The translations under genes and the position numbers were made by a program. Below, piece after piece: positions 1-8,151 of a stretch of 64,000 nt of DNA. The notes beneath the pieces are model-generated. The model was not told the origin of the DNA. It saw only the letters and a list, made by a program, of their open reading frames with translations, and made no database searches. This DNA comes from Duganella aceris (lineage in GTDB: Bacteria; Pseudomonadota; Gammaproteobacteria; Burkholderiales; Burkholderiaceae_D): positions 930,001 through 994,000 of the forward strand of contig NZ_JAADJT010000001.1 of the NCBI RefSeq assembly GCF_011090165.1. Direction: 5' to 3'. How positions within the stretch are numbered: the stretch's first letter is position 1; each line of letters opens with the position of its first letter.

Positions 1-35
1 GTTTTTCCGATTAATTTCCTCACAGCGAGTTCGCC

Positions 36-989
36 ATGGCCCTGCCTGCAGCGTTGCAAAATCTTTCACTCCCGGTTATCGCCTCCCCGTTGTTCATCGC
101 CAGCGGCCCGGCCCTGGTCGCGGCGCAGTGCAAGGCCGGCATCGTCGGTTCCTTCCCGGCGCTCAATGCGCGGCCGGCGGAATTGCTGGATGTGTGGCTG
201 ACCGATCTGCAACAGGAACTGGCCGACTATCAGGCCGCCAATCCGGGCAAGCGCGTCGGCCCGATCGCCGTCAACCAGATCGTGCACCAGTCGAACGACC
301 GGCTGGCGCATGACGTCGAAGTCTGCGTCAAGCACCAGATTCCGATCATCATCTCGTCGCTGCGCGCGCCGCCGAAGGAAATGCTGGACGCCATCCACAG
401 CTACGGCGGCATCGTCATGCACGACGTGATCTCGATCCGCCACGCGGAAAAAGCGCTGGAGGCGGGCGTCGACGGCTTGATCCTGGTTGCCAGCGGCGCC
501 GGCGGCCATGCCGGCACCTTGTCGCCGTTCGCGCTGGTGGGCGAGGTGCGCAAGTTCTTCAACGGTCCGGTCGCGCTGTCGGGCGCCATCGCCACCGGCG
601 ACGCGGTGCTGGCGGCGCAGGCGATGGGCGCGGACTTCGCGTACATCGGCTCGCGCTGGCTGGCGACCAGGGAATCGAACGTCAGCGAAAGTTATCGCGA
701 GGCGATCGTCGAATCGGCCGCCGCCGACATCGTGTACTCGAACCTGTTCACCGGCGTGCACGGCAACTACCTGAAGAAATCCATCGTCGCCGCCGGCCTG
801 GATCCGGACGCGCTGCCGCAGGCCGACAAGACCGCGATGAACTTCGGCTCCGCCAGCGCCAAGGCCTGGCGCGACATCTGGGGCGCCGGCCAGGGCGTGG
901 GCCTGATGGACGACATCCCGACCACCGCCGAGATGGTGGCGCGCCTGAAGGCCGAGTACAACGCCGCGCGCGCGCGCCTGGCTTTGTAA
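36..989 (+). CDS. Nitronate monooxygenase (2-nitropropane dioxygenase family)
   Basis: The 317-residue protein has the single FMN-binding TIM barrel of class I nitronate monooxygenases, which oxidise alkyl nitronates to carbonyl compounds and nitrite in the cytoplasm. Visible signatures are the N-terminal LPVIASPLFIASGPALVAA strand-loop, a central ASGAGGHAG phosphate-binding loop near residue 152 and a GADFAYIGSRWLAT segment near residue 203, which in this family contacts the FMN phosphate. Length is normal for the family. The ATG at 36 is the first in frame. Only 35 bases precede it, so promoter and upstream neighbour are outside the window. The following gene is separated by about 80 bases and is probably transcribed on its own. 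In vivo substrate cannot be told from sequence; enoyl reductase FabK is related but less likely given the conserved loop context. Confidence 0.85.
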   Translation: MALPAALQNLSLPVIASPLFIASGPALVAAQCKAGIVGSFPALNARPAELLDVWLTDLQQELADYQAANPGKRVGPIAVNQIVHQSNDRLAHDVEVCVKHQIPIIISSLRAPPKEMLDAIHSYGGIVMHDVISIRHAEKALEAGVDGLILVASGAGGHAGTLSPFALVGEVRKFFNGPVALSGAIATGDAVLAAQAMGADFAYIGSRWLATRESNVSESYREAIVESAAADIVYSNLFTGVHGNYLKKSIVAAGLDPDALPQADKTAMNFGSASAKAWRDIWGAGQGVGLMDDIPTTAEMVARLKAEYNAARARLAL

Positions 990-1070
990 CAGGGCGCGAA
1001 ACAAAATTTCGGGCGGTCCTGGATTGTTTTTAAGTTAATATCGATTGACCAAAACAATCCGGGAAGCGTC

Positions 1071-1526
1071 ATGAAAAAGCTGCTGCTCTGCTCGATGTTG
1101 TCCACTTCCGCCATCTGTGGCGCCGCATTCGCCGCCGCCAGCGATCCGCAACCGTCAGCCTTCGATTGCGTGCAACCTCAAATTCCCTCGTATTCGACCT
1201 CCACCGAAGGCTTGCGCCGCGTTGAGAAGCGCATCGACGCGTGGACGCGTTGCGCCGGCGTTTATCTGGACAAGAATGACAGTGCCGCCGCCCGCGACCA
1301 GGTGCGGCAAGCGGCCCGGGAGATCGGCGCACGCCAGCAGGAGTGGATGGCCGCGACCGCGCGCTACAACAACGGCCAGGCCGCCGGCGGCATCGCCTTG
1401 ACGCTCATGGAGCGCGACCACGCGGAGTGGTATATGAGCACCGTCTCGGCGACGCGCAGCTATCGCTACGTCGCGCCGCTGCCTGCCGAAACCCGCATCG
1501 TCCCACTCGCATCCGAAGGCGGCTAG
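1071..1526 (+). CDS. Small exported protein of unknown function
   Basis: The 151-residue product starts with a lysine pair and hydrophobic stretch (MKKLLLCSMLSTSAICGAAFAAAS), a typical Sec signal peptide with probable cleavage after AFA or AAA. The mature part is about 128 residues, is mostly predicted helix by eye, and has two cysteines (in FDCVQPQ and WTRCAGVY) that could form a disulphide in the periplasm. I do not recognise a family. GGGAAG upstream of the ATG is a plausible ribosome-binding site. The stop codon overlaps that of the convergent amidohydrolase gene in a four-base CTAG, leaving no room for an intergenic terminator. Confidence 0.7.
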   Translation: MKKLLLCSMLSTSAICGAAFAAASDPQPSAFDCVQPQIPSYSTSTEGLRRVEKRIDAWTRCAGVYLDKNDSAAARDQVRQAAREIGARQQEWMAATARYNNGQAAGGIALTLMERDHAEWYMSTVSATRSYRYVAPLPAETRIVPLASEGG

Positions 1527-2980
1527 CGCGCCGCCAGATTTTCCCGCGCCGTTTGTTTGCCGCGTATCCAGACCGTTTGCACGCTGTCGTAGGCGGCGAT
1601 GTCGGCCAGCGGCGAGGTTTTCATCAGCACCAGATTGGCGACCTTGCCGGCTTCGATCGTCCCCAAGTCCGCATCGAGCTTGAAGGTGCGGGCGTTGTTG
1701 ATGGTCGCCGCCTTGAAGATCTGCGCCAGCGACATGCCGGCCAGATGCAGGTTACGCATCTCCAGATACCCATTCAAGCCGGGGATATTGCCGTAGGTCG
1801 GCGATGACGGCGTATCGGTGCCGAACACGAAGTTGGCGTCTTTTTTCGCGAGATAGGCCACCACTTGCCGCTGCCGGCGCAACGGCTCCTCCATCCCCTG
1901 CCGCGCCGCCTCGTCGGTGTCGTCCTCGGTGACCTCCTGCTTGAACCAGTTGCCTTCCGGCGTCTTGAGCCAGGCCAGCATCGACTTCGGCAGCAGCTTG
2001 GGCAGCGCAGGGTTGTTCAGATAATCCGGATCGACGTAGGCGCGCAGCCCGTACAGCACCTGCATCGTCGGCTGATAGCCGATCCTGCGCTCGGCGATGC
2101 GGTCCAGCAGCAGCTTGATCTCGTCCGGCACCTGCGGCGATTTATTCAGCGCGCCCCAGTGCCACATGCCATGCGCCAGCACATCCACGCCGCCGTTGAC
2201 GGCGAAAGTCTGCGCCTCGAACGAATTGCCGTGCGTGACCAGCACCAGGCCATCCTTGCTGGCCGCCGCGCGCACCTCGGCATACACGGCGGGGCTCATC
2301 ACCGGCAGGTTGCGCTGGTTGCCGAAACCGTGCTCGAAATGGGTCTTGACGCAGATGGCGCCGTCGGCCTTGACCCGCGCCACGCCTTTGGCCGGAGTGT
2401 AGTCCTCCGGCTTGAAACGCGACGGGATCTTGTCCGCCTGCGCCGGGTCGTAGATAAAATTGGAGAAGGTGGTGAAGCGCGTCTCCGGCGGCGCGTACGA
2501 CGACGGGTAGCCGTTGGCGAACACCAGCGGCGCGCCGCAGTCGTAGACGTCCGGGTGCAGCGGCGAGGCCTTGACCATGTCGATGAATTCGCGGCTGCCG
2601 GCCGCCAGGTCGATCACCGTGGTGTAGCCGTAGTAGAGGAAGGAGCGCGGCATCTGTGTGAAGTATTCGGCGGCCATCGCCTTCATGTGGTCGGCCTGCT
2701 CGAAGCTCATGCCGGGGACGGCCAACAGGTGGACGTGGGAGTCGATCAGTCCCGGCGTCAGGTAGCCGCCCTTGCCGTCGACGGTGAGCGCGCCTTTGGG
2801 CGCCTTGGCCGCGCCGCGTTCGACGCGGATGATGCGCTGGTCCTCGATCAAGACGCTGCCACTTTCGATGCGGTCCAGCTTTTCCGGCGATACCAGTTTG
2901 ACGTTGGTGATCCAGGTTTGCGGCCCGGCGGAGGCGTGGGCGCAGACCAGCAGGGACAAGGCAAGGTAAAGGGATTTCAT
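1523..2980 (-). CDS. Secreted amidohydrolase, imidazolonepropionase-like family
   Basis: The 485-residue protein has a signal peptide (MKSLYLALSLLVCAHASA, cleavage before GPQ), so it probably acts in the periplasm. It then has the composite beta-sandwich/TIM-barrel layout of the amidohydrolase superfamily. Metal-ligand motifs appear in order: DSHVHLL near residue 80, the KTHFEHG segment near 213, VTHGNS near 249, LAHGMWH near 269 and FGTDTPSSP near 390. The C-terminal DLGTIEAGKVANLVLM is the returning beta-sandwich typical of the family. These enzymes hydrolyse amide or cyclic amide bonds, often in peptides or xenobiotics; substrate is unknown. Its stop overlaps that of the convergent upstream gene. 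No partner gene is adjacent on the same strand within 80 bases. Confidence 0.8.
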   Translation of the reverse strand: MKSLYLALSLLVCAHASAGPQTWITNVKLVSPEKLDRIESGSVLIEDQRIIRVERGAAKAPKGALTVDGKGGYLTPGLIDSHVHLLAVPGMSFEQADHMKAMAAEYFTQMPRSFLYYGYTTVIDLAAGSREFIDMVKASPLHPDVYDCGAPLVFANGYPSSYAPPETRFTTFSNFIYDPAQADKIPSRFKPEDYTPAKGVARVKADGAICVKTHFEHGFGNQRNLPVMSPAVYAEVRAAASKDGLVLVTHGNSFEAQTFAVNGGVDVLAHGMWHWGALNKSPQVPDEIKLLLDRIAERRIGYQPTMQVLYGLRAYVDPDYLNNPALPKLLPKSMLAWLKTPEGNWFKQEVTEDDTDEAARQGMEEPLRRQRQVVAYLAKKDANFVFGTDTPSSPTYGNIPGLNGYLEMRNLHLAGMSLAQIFKAATINNARTFKLDADLGTIEAGKVANLVLMKTSPLADIAAYDSVQTVWIRGKQTARENLAAR

Positions 2981-3059
2981 GTGCGGCTCCGTGACTTTGA
3001 GGCCTTCAGTGTGCCGCCGCGCGACGCGTCTTGCGTCCCAAATGATGATTTGGCACGCG

Positions 3060-4187
3060 CTACACCGGGGTCTCGGCCTGGCTGCGGAATTCGCCGGGCG
3101 TGAGGCCGGTGTGTTTCTTAAATGCGCGGTTCATCGCGCTTTTGCTGTTAAATCCCGCTGCCAGCGCCAAGTCGAGGATGCTGGCGCTGGCCTGCAAAGG
3201 GTCGTGCAAGGCGCTTTTGAGCGCTTCGACGCGGTGGCGGTTCAGATAGTCGGCGAAATTCGCGCCAGCGCTTTCGTTGATCAGTTGCGACAGCTCGTGC
3301 GGCGTCATCGCCACTTGCGCCGCCAGCTCGTCCAGCTTCAACTCACCGTTGCGGTACGGCTGTTCGCGTTCCATGCAGGCGGTCAGGCGGGCCAGGAAGG
3401 CGTCGCGGTCGATTGTGAATAACTGGCTGCCCGCGTAGCGCGGCTTGGGCTGCGCTGGCGGTGGCGGTTCCGGCGGCAGCGGGCGCGGACGGTAGCCGAG
3501 CGGCAGCCGCATCGCGGTGAAGGCGGTCGCGAACACGAACAGCATCAGGGCGATGCCGTCGACCGCATCGCCGGACAGCGGCAGCTTGGCGTCCGCCCCG
3601 GACACGGCCAGCGCCAGCGCGGCGATGCTCAAGGCGCCGCTGGCCAGCCAGATGCGCATCAGCCGCCGCAAACCGTGCACCAGCTCCGAATCCGCCGGCA
3701 CGCGCCGGATCAGCCGGTGGCTGGCGCGGATGTACAGCAGCAGGATCGCCAGCTTGGCCAGTCCCGCCAGCGTCAGATACCACGGCCAGCCGTCCCACTG
3801 CCGCATCCAGGCCAGTTTTTCGGCGGCCGGGCGCAGGTAGAACGGCAGCATCGCCAGCGTGGCGAGGACGAACGGCGCGAAATGCAGCAGCGCGCGGCGG
3901 CCTAGTGGCTGGTCCGACAGCATCGCGCGCAGATAAAGGTAGAGCAGCGGTCCCACCGCCAGCCCGAGCGTGACGATGGCCAGCGCGCTATGCGGATACT
4001 GCTGGTACAGGTGATTGAGTCCCAGCCAGGCGTGGCCGAGGATGGCCGAGAACACCAGCAGCAACGCCGACAGCAAGCGGTTTGCGGTCCGCATTTCCGG
4101 CTGTCGCGCGCTGAGCAGGGCGGCGGCGAGGATGACCGCCTGGCCGATCGCCAGCAGGAATAATCCGGACAGCGCGGCGTCCAGCAT
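3060..4187 (-). CDS. AraC-type transcription factor with seven-helix membrane N-terminus
   Basis: The 375-residue protein begins with about seven hydrophobic segments (residues roughly 3-230), for example LFLLAIGQAVILAAALL, LLSALLLVFSAILGHAWLG and IALMLFVFATAFTAMRL. A proline-rich linker and an AraC/XylS DNA-binding domain (residues about 255-370) follow, with two helix-turn-helix units, LKLDELAAQVAMTPHELSQLI and ASILDLALAAGFNSKSAMNRAF. Membrane-anchored AraC regulators are known in Proteobacteria but poorly characterised. I chose the ATG at 4187 because it overlaps the upstream gene's stop codon (TGATG), indicating translational coupling to the solute-binding protein. That pairing suggests that the periplasmic protein presents a ligand to the membrane regulator, which is inference. 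No target promoter is obvious. Confidence 0.8.
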   Translation of the reverse strand: MLDAALSGLFLLAIGQAVILAAALLSARQPEMRTANRLLSALLLVFSAILGHAWLGLNHLYQQYPHSALAIVTLGLAVGPLLYLYLRAMLSDQPLGRRALLHFAPFVLATLAMLPFYLRPAAEKLAWMRQWDGWPWYLTLAGLAKLAILLLYIRASHRLIRRVPADSELVHGLRRLMRIWLASGALSIAALALAVSGADAKLPLSGDAVDGIALMLFVFATAFTAMRLPLGYRPRPLPPEPPPPAQPKPRYAGSQLFTIDRDAFLARLTACMEREQPYRNGELKLDELAAQVAMTPHELSQLINESAGANFADYLNRHRVEALKSALHDPLQASASILDLALAAGFNSKSAMNRAFKKHTGLTPGEFRSQAETPV

Positions 4188-5011
4188 CAGCGCAGGCGCA
4201 TGCTGGCGGCGACCACGTTGGCCGGATAGTAGCGGCGGTACTGCTCCCATACCTTGGCGTCGTCGTAGCCCTTGCGCAGTTGCGCGGTCAGGTAGCGGCG
4301 CTGTTCGGCGTTGAGCGTCTTGCGCGACAGGTAGATACCGCTATGGCTCCACGGCAGTTCGGGCAGCTCTTCGATGCGCAGGCGGTCCAGCAATGGCCGC
4401 ACGCGCTGGTTCTCGATCATCGCCTGGGCAAGGCTCATCGGCGTCAGGATGGTGACGTCGGCCATGCCTTCGCCCAGCAGGCGCGCCACTTGCAGCGGAT
4501 CCGGTTCAAGGTACAGCCGGCCCTGGCGGCTCAGCTCCGCGAGCGCGGCCTGATAGGCTTCGCCGTAGTCGTTGCCGCGCACCGCGACCACGCGCAGCTC
4601 GTGCCGTTGCAGCAGTTCGGTCAGGTCGCGCACCGCCGGCCGGTCGGCATCGACCGACAGCAGCATCGCGCGCGCGCTGGCCATCGGCACGAAATCGCCG
4701 AACTGGTCGCGGCGCGGGGTGCCGACGGCGGGCACCATCACATCCGCCGTGCCGAGTTCGAACATCGATTCGAGCCGCGCCTGCGGCACCACGGAAGTCT
4801 TGAACACACAGCCGGTGCGGGCGGAGACCTGCTTCAGCAGCGCCGGATAAATGCCGCTGACCTGATTGCCTTCGATGATGACGCCGATGCCGACCGGCGC
4901 CAGCGGCGTGACGATCGGGCGGCCGCAGTTGGCGGCGGCGGGCAAGGCGCAGAAAGCCACCGCCGCAAAGCCGGCACCACGCAGCAGCCAGGATGGAGAC
5001 GGCGTCCGCAC
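4187..5011 (-). CDS. Periplasmic substrate-binding protein (SBP_bac_3-like)
   Basis: The 274-residue protein has an N-terminal signal sequence (LLRGAGFAAVAFCALPAAANC). The body resembles family-3 solute-binding proteins of the amino-acid type, with a VGIGVIIEGNQVSGIYPALLKQVSARTG opening and a GTADVMVPAVGTPRR segment typical of the ligand-contact hinge. No ABC permease or ATPase is adjacent, so it is probably not a transporter subunit. It lies between hpt (10 bases upstream) and a membrane AraC regulator whose start codon overlaps its stop. That context favours a sensory role. The annotated start is the first ATG; a start a few codons downstream would keep the signal peptide. Confidence 0.75.
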   Translation of the reverse strand: MRTPSPSWLLRGAGFAAVAFCALPAAANCGRPIVTPLAPVGIGVIIEGNQVSGIYPALLKQVSARTGCVFKTSVVPQARLESMFELGTADVMVPAVGTPRRDQFGDFVPMASARAMLLSVDADRPAVRDLTELLQRHELRVVAVRGNDYGEAYQAALAELSRQGRLYLEPDPLQVARLLGEGMADVTILTPMSLAQAMIENQRVRPLLDRLRIEELPELPWSHSGIYLSRKTLNAEQRRYLTAQLRKGYDDAKVWEQYRRYYPANVVAASMRLR

Positions 5012-5021
5012 CGGCGTCCGA

Positions 5022-5591
5022 TCAGCCGTCGGTCCGGATCGCCCACAGGCCCGGCAGATTGCGCCAGTAGCCGTAGGCGTCCATGCCGAAACCGACCACG
5101 AAGCGATTCGGGATCGTGATGCCGACGATGTCGGCCTTGACCGGCTTGGCCTTGCCGATCGCCTTGTCGGCGAAGACGGCCAGGATCACTTCGGAGGCGC
5201 CCATGTCGAGCAGGCGCTGTTTGACATGGGCCAGCGTTTCGCCTTCGTCGAGGATATCGTCCAGCACGATGACGGTGCGGCCGGTGACGTTCGAACGCGG
5301 CACGACCTTCCACACCACCTGGCCGCCCTGGTCGTCGTCGCCGTAGCGGCTGACGTGGATATAGTCGAATTCGAGCGGGAAGGTCAGCTGCGGCAGCAGA
5401 TTGCCGGTGAAGACCACGGCGCCGCCCATCACGCCCAGCACCAGCGGGAACTCTTCGCTATCGGGATGATTGAAGCGGGTGTTGAGGGTGTCGGCCATCG
5501 CGGTGACGGCGCTGTCGACTTTCTCTTTGCTGAACAGCTCTTCGGCGTTCTCCAGCAGGGCGCGGGCGCGGTTGTGGTGGAAGTCTTGCAT
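5022..5591 (-). CDS. hpt: Hypoxanthine-guanine phosphoribosyltransferase
   Basis: The 189-residue cytoplasmic enzyme transfers the ribose phosphate of PRPP to hypoxanthine or guanine in purine salvage. The diagnostic PRPP-binding motif, VIVLDDILDEGETL, sits near residue 109 with its acidic pair, and the flexible-loop region VSRYGDDDQGG precedes it. The VVGFGMDAYGYWRNLPGLW segment near the C-terminus is typical of bacterial HPRTs of this subgroup. Length is normal. The 92-base gap to the upstream PaaK-like gene holds a possible minus-strand -10 element and a repeat-containing leader (see the leader entry). Ten bases downstream begins a solute-binding protein gene, so hpt probably heads a three-gene transcript. 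Confidence 0.88.
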   Translation of the reverse strand: MQDFHHNRARALLENAEELFSKEKVDSAVTAMADTLNTRFNHPDSEEFPLVLGVMGGAVVFTGNLLPQLTFPLEFDYIHVSRYGDDDQGGQVVWKVVPRSNVTGRTVIVLDDILDEGETLAHVKQRLLDMGASEVILAVFADKAIGKAKPVKADIVGITIPNRFVVGFGMDAYGYWRNLPGLWAIRTDG

Positions 5592-5636
5592 GGTCTTCTG
5601 GGTCTTCTAAAAACAGGTGGGAAGACCGATATTATC
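5592..5636 (-). promoter_or_regulatory. hpt leader with duplicated GAAGACC and complementary GGTCTTC
   Basis: Read on the minus strand, a GATAAT (-10-like, 5636-5631) is followed by GGTCTTC (5627-5621), a 13-base loop, GAAGACC (5607-5601), and a second GAAGACC (5598-5592) that directly abuts the hpt ATG. The 5' heptamer can pair with either downstream copy. Pairing with the second would bury the bases just before the start codon. No good -35 is visible. A functional switch is inference. Confidence 0.35.
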
Positions 5637-5683
5637 CGCCATATCCAGCGCTGCCGCTTGCCGTTGGTTTTACGCCACAACGC

Positions 5684-6949
5684 CTATTTGTAGTCGCGCA
5701 CATCGTCGATCACCTTGCCGTCGCCGGGCAGGCTGCCGACGGCGGCGAACACCACCTCGCCGCGCAGCTTGGTCAGGTCGCGGATCGATTCGACGATGCT
5801 GGCGCCGAGGTCGGCGGCGCCGGCGCCATCCGGCTCGGCGACTTCGCAATGCAGCGTCATCACGTCCTGCGCCATGCTGCCCGAGACCACCAGCCGCGCC
5901 TTGACGATCTCCGGGTGGCGCCGGGTCACTTCGTGCACCTGCGACGGGTGGACGAACATCGCGCGTACCTTGGTGGTCTGGTCGGCGCGGCCCATCCAGC
6001 CCTTGATGCGGATGTTGGTGCGGCCGCACGGCGAGGCGTCGGCGCCGGTCAGGATCGCCGACAGGTCGCCGGTGGCGAAGCGGATCAGCGGATAGTCCGG
6101 GTTGAAGACCGTCACCACCACTTCGCCGATCTCGCCGTCGGGCACCGGATCGCCGCTGCCGGGGCGTACGATCTCCAGGATCACGTCTTCATCCAGCACC
6201 ATGCCGGGCACGCGCACGCCGCCGCTGCTGGTCTCGTAGGCGATGCTGCCGATATCGGCCGAGGCGTACATCTGCAGCACATGCGGCACGCCGTGCGCGG
6301 CGAACCACTCGCGCAGCGATTCGGGCAGCGCTTCCGCACCCAGCATGGCGTGCTTGATGCTGCCGATGTCGGTGCCCAGCTCGCGCGCCTTTTCGATGAT
6401 GATCTTCAGGAAGGACGGTGTGCCGACGTAGGTGTCGGGCCGCAGCTCGCTGATGGCCTGCACCTGCAACTCGGTCTGGCCGCTGCCGGCCGGGATCACG
6501 GTGCAGCCGATGCGCGCGGCGCCGCCTTCGACCATGAACGCCGCCGGCGTGAAGTGGTAGGAGAAGCAGTTCTGCAGCAGGCCGCCGGGCCGCACGCCGG
6601 CGGCGTACATCGGCCGCGCGAAACGCCACCAGTCCTTGCCGCGTCCCTCGGGATCGAAGATCGGTCCAGGCGACATGAACACCCGCCCCAGCTGGGCGAC
6701 CGGAGTCGTGTTCAAGCCGCCGAACGGCGGCTGTCCCTTTTGCAGCGCGTGCAGCGCGGACTTGCGCGTCACCGGCAGCGTGGCCAGCGCGGCGCGGCTG
6801 TGGATGTCGGTGGCGTTCACGTCGCGCAGGATGCGCGACCAGCCGGCGGCGGCCTTGGCGCGCGCCACCAGCTGCGGCAGGCGCGCCATCAGTTCGCGTT
6901 CGCGCTGCTCCGGCGGACGGGATTCCAGGTTGTCGAGGGTATCGGCCAT
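5684..6949 (-). CDS. PaaK-like acyl/aryl-CoA ligase (adenylate-forming)
   Basis: The 421-residue protein resembles the phenylacetate-CoA ligase branch of adenylate-forming enzymes, which activate a carboxylic acid with ATP and transfer it to coenzyme A. Seen features are the GTPSFLKIIIEKARELG and GAEALPESLREWF segments, the acidic adenylate-binding motif MYASADIGSIAYE near residue 220, a GEIGEVVVTVFN strand and IRFATGDLSAIL (family hinge region) near residue 290. The C-terminal lid with FVHPSQVHEVTRRHPE follows. Length matches PaaK proteins (about 430). It is the last gene of the operon that starts at 14256, four bases after the YjbR gene, so it probably works on the substrate imported by the ABC system. 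An aromatic or other carboxylic acid is likely; which one is unknown. Confidence 0.8.
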   Translation of the reverse strand: MADTLDNLESRPPEQRERELMARLPQLVARAKAAAGWSRILRDVNATDIHSRAALATLPVTRKSALHALQKGQPPFGGLNTTPVAQLGRVFMSPGPIFDPEGRGKDWWRFARPMYAAGVRPGGLLQNCFSYHFTPAAFMVEGGAARIGCTVIPAGSGQTELQVQAISELRPDTYVGTPSFLKIIIEKARELGTDIGSIKHAMLGAEALPESLREWFAAHGVPHVLQMYASADIGSIAYETSSGGVRVPGMVLDEDVILEIVRPGSGDPVPDGEIGEVVVTVFNPDYPLIRFATGDLSAILTGADASPCGRTNIRIKGWMGRADQTTKVRAMFVHPSQVHEVTRRHPEIVKARLVVSGSMAQDVMTLHCEVAEPDGAGAADLGASIVESIRDLTKLRGEVVFAAVGSLPGDGKVIDDVRDYK

Positions 6950-6953
6950 ATAG

Positions 6954-7301
6954 TTATCCTTGTATTTCGCGTTGCAGCTTTTTGGTCAGCTTGGCGAACA
7001 CCAGCTCATAAGAACGTTTCAGCAGATCGCCCGCTTCGGCGTCGCTGATGGATTTCAGGTCTTCGATGTACACCCACTTGGCGCGCGCCAGGTAGGGCGC
7101 GGGAATGATGCCGGGGCGGTCGGTCAACTCCAGGAAGCGGTCGTCGTCGACCTTGAAGCTGATGCCCTTGGCCTTGTCCTCCAGCGCCGTGACGGCGAAC
7201 ATTTTCTCGCCGACGGAGAACACCAGGTCGGCGCCCCACTTGGTGTCTTCGGTGGCGCCGGGGAAGGAGCGGCAAAGGGCCTTGGCTTTCGTGATGTTCA
7301 T
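6954..7301 (-). CDS. MmcQ/YjbR family protein
   Basis: The 115-residue protein matches the MmcQ/YjbR fold: opening CRSFPGATEDTKWGADLVFSVGEKMFAVTALED, then GISFKVDDDRFLELTDRPGIIPAPYLARAKWVYIEDL. The family is small, cytoplasmic and of uncertain function; a CyaY-like DNA-binding fold has been described for relatives. It is set inside the operon, seven bases after livF and four before the PaaK-like ligase. A role linked to that pathway is possible but not shown by sequence. Confidence 0.8.
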   Translation of the reverse strand: MNITKAKALCRSFPGATEDTKWGADLVFSVGEKMFAVTALEDKAKGISFKVDDDRFLELTDRPGIIPAPYLARAKWVYIEDLKSISDAEAGDLLKRSYELVFAKLTKKLQREIQG

Positions 7302-7308
7302 TGCGCTC

Positions 7309-8151
7309 CTATGCCAGCCAGCGCTTGCGGCGGCGGTAAAATTTCATGTCGCGGAAGCTCTTGCGGCCGGCTGCGGAAACGCCGAGGTAGAACTCCTTGA
7401 CGTCCTCGTTGCAGGCCAGTTCGGCGGCCGCGCCTTCCATCACCACGCGGCCGTTTTCCAGGATGTAGCCGAAGTCCGCGTAACGCAGCGCGATGCTGGT
7501 GTTCTGCTCCGCCAGCAGGAAGGAGACGTTCTCCTTGCTGTTCAAGTCCTTCACGATGCCGAAGATCTCGTCGACGATCTGCGGCGCGATGCCCATCGAT
7601 GGCTCGTCCAGCAGGATCATCGACGGCTTGGCCATCAGCGCGCGGCCGATGGCGCACATCTGCTGCTCGCCGCCGGAGGTGTAGCCGGCCTGACTGCCGC
7701 GCCGTTCGCGCAGGCGCGGGAAGTAGTGATAGACCTTCTCCAGCGATTGCTTGAGCTCCGCCCGCGAGATGCTGCGGGTGTAGGCGCCGGTCAGCAGGTT
7801 TTCTTCGATGGTCAGGTGGCCGAAGCAGTGGCGTCCCTCCATCACCTGCGACAGGCCGCGCTTGACCAGCTCATTCGGCGTGAGCTGGTCGATGCGCTCG
7901 CCCTTGAACTGGACCTCGCCCTTGGTGACGTCGCCGCGCTCGCCGCGCAACAGCGTGGAGATGGTCTTCAGCGTGGTGGACTTGCCGGCGCCGTTGGCGC
8001 CCAGCAGCGCGACGATCTTCCCTTGCGGGACTTGCAGCGACACGCCCTTCAGCACCAGGATCACGTGGTCGTAGATCACCTCGACGTTGTTCACCGAGAG
8101 GTAGGGCGTCGCCGCCGGCGCGGCGGCGGTGGTTGCGGTGGCGATCGTCAT
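7309..8151 (-). CDS. livF: Branched-chain-amino-acid-type ABC transporter, second ATP-binding subunit
   Basis: The 280-residue LivF-like ATPase powers import across the inner membrane. It shows Walker A LLGANGAGKSTT near residue 48, a YTSGGEQQMCAIGRALM signature (atypical TSGGE in place of LSGGQ, common in LivF), Walker B MILLDEPSMG and a switch histidine region shifted to AEQN, as in LivF. I placed the start at 8151 because that ATG overlaps the stop of the solute-binding protein gene by four bases (ATGA). The longer open frame upstream lies within that gene. The alanine/threonine-rich N-terminal extension before YLSVNNVEV is unremarkable. It pairs with the LivG-like subunit at 11465-12316. 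Confidence 0.88.
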   Translation of the reverse strand: MTIATATTAAAPAATPYLSVNNVEVIYDHVILVLKGVSLQVPQGKIVALLGANGAGKSTTLKTISTLLRGERGDVTKGEVQFKGERIDQLTPNELVKRGLSQVMEGRHCFGHLTIEENLLTGAYTRSISRAELKQSLEKVYHYFPRLRERRGSQAGYTSGGEQQMCAIGRALMAKPSMILLDEPSMGIAPQIVDEIFGIVKDLNSKENVSFLLAEQNTSIALRYADFGYILENGRVVMEGAAAELACNEDVKEFYLGVSAAGRKSFRDMKFYRRRKRWLA

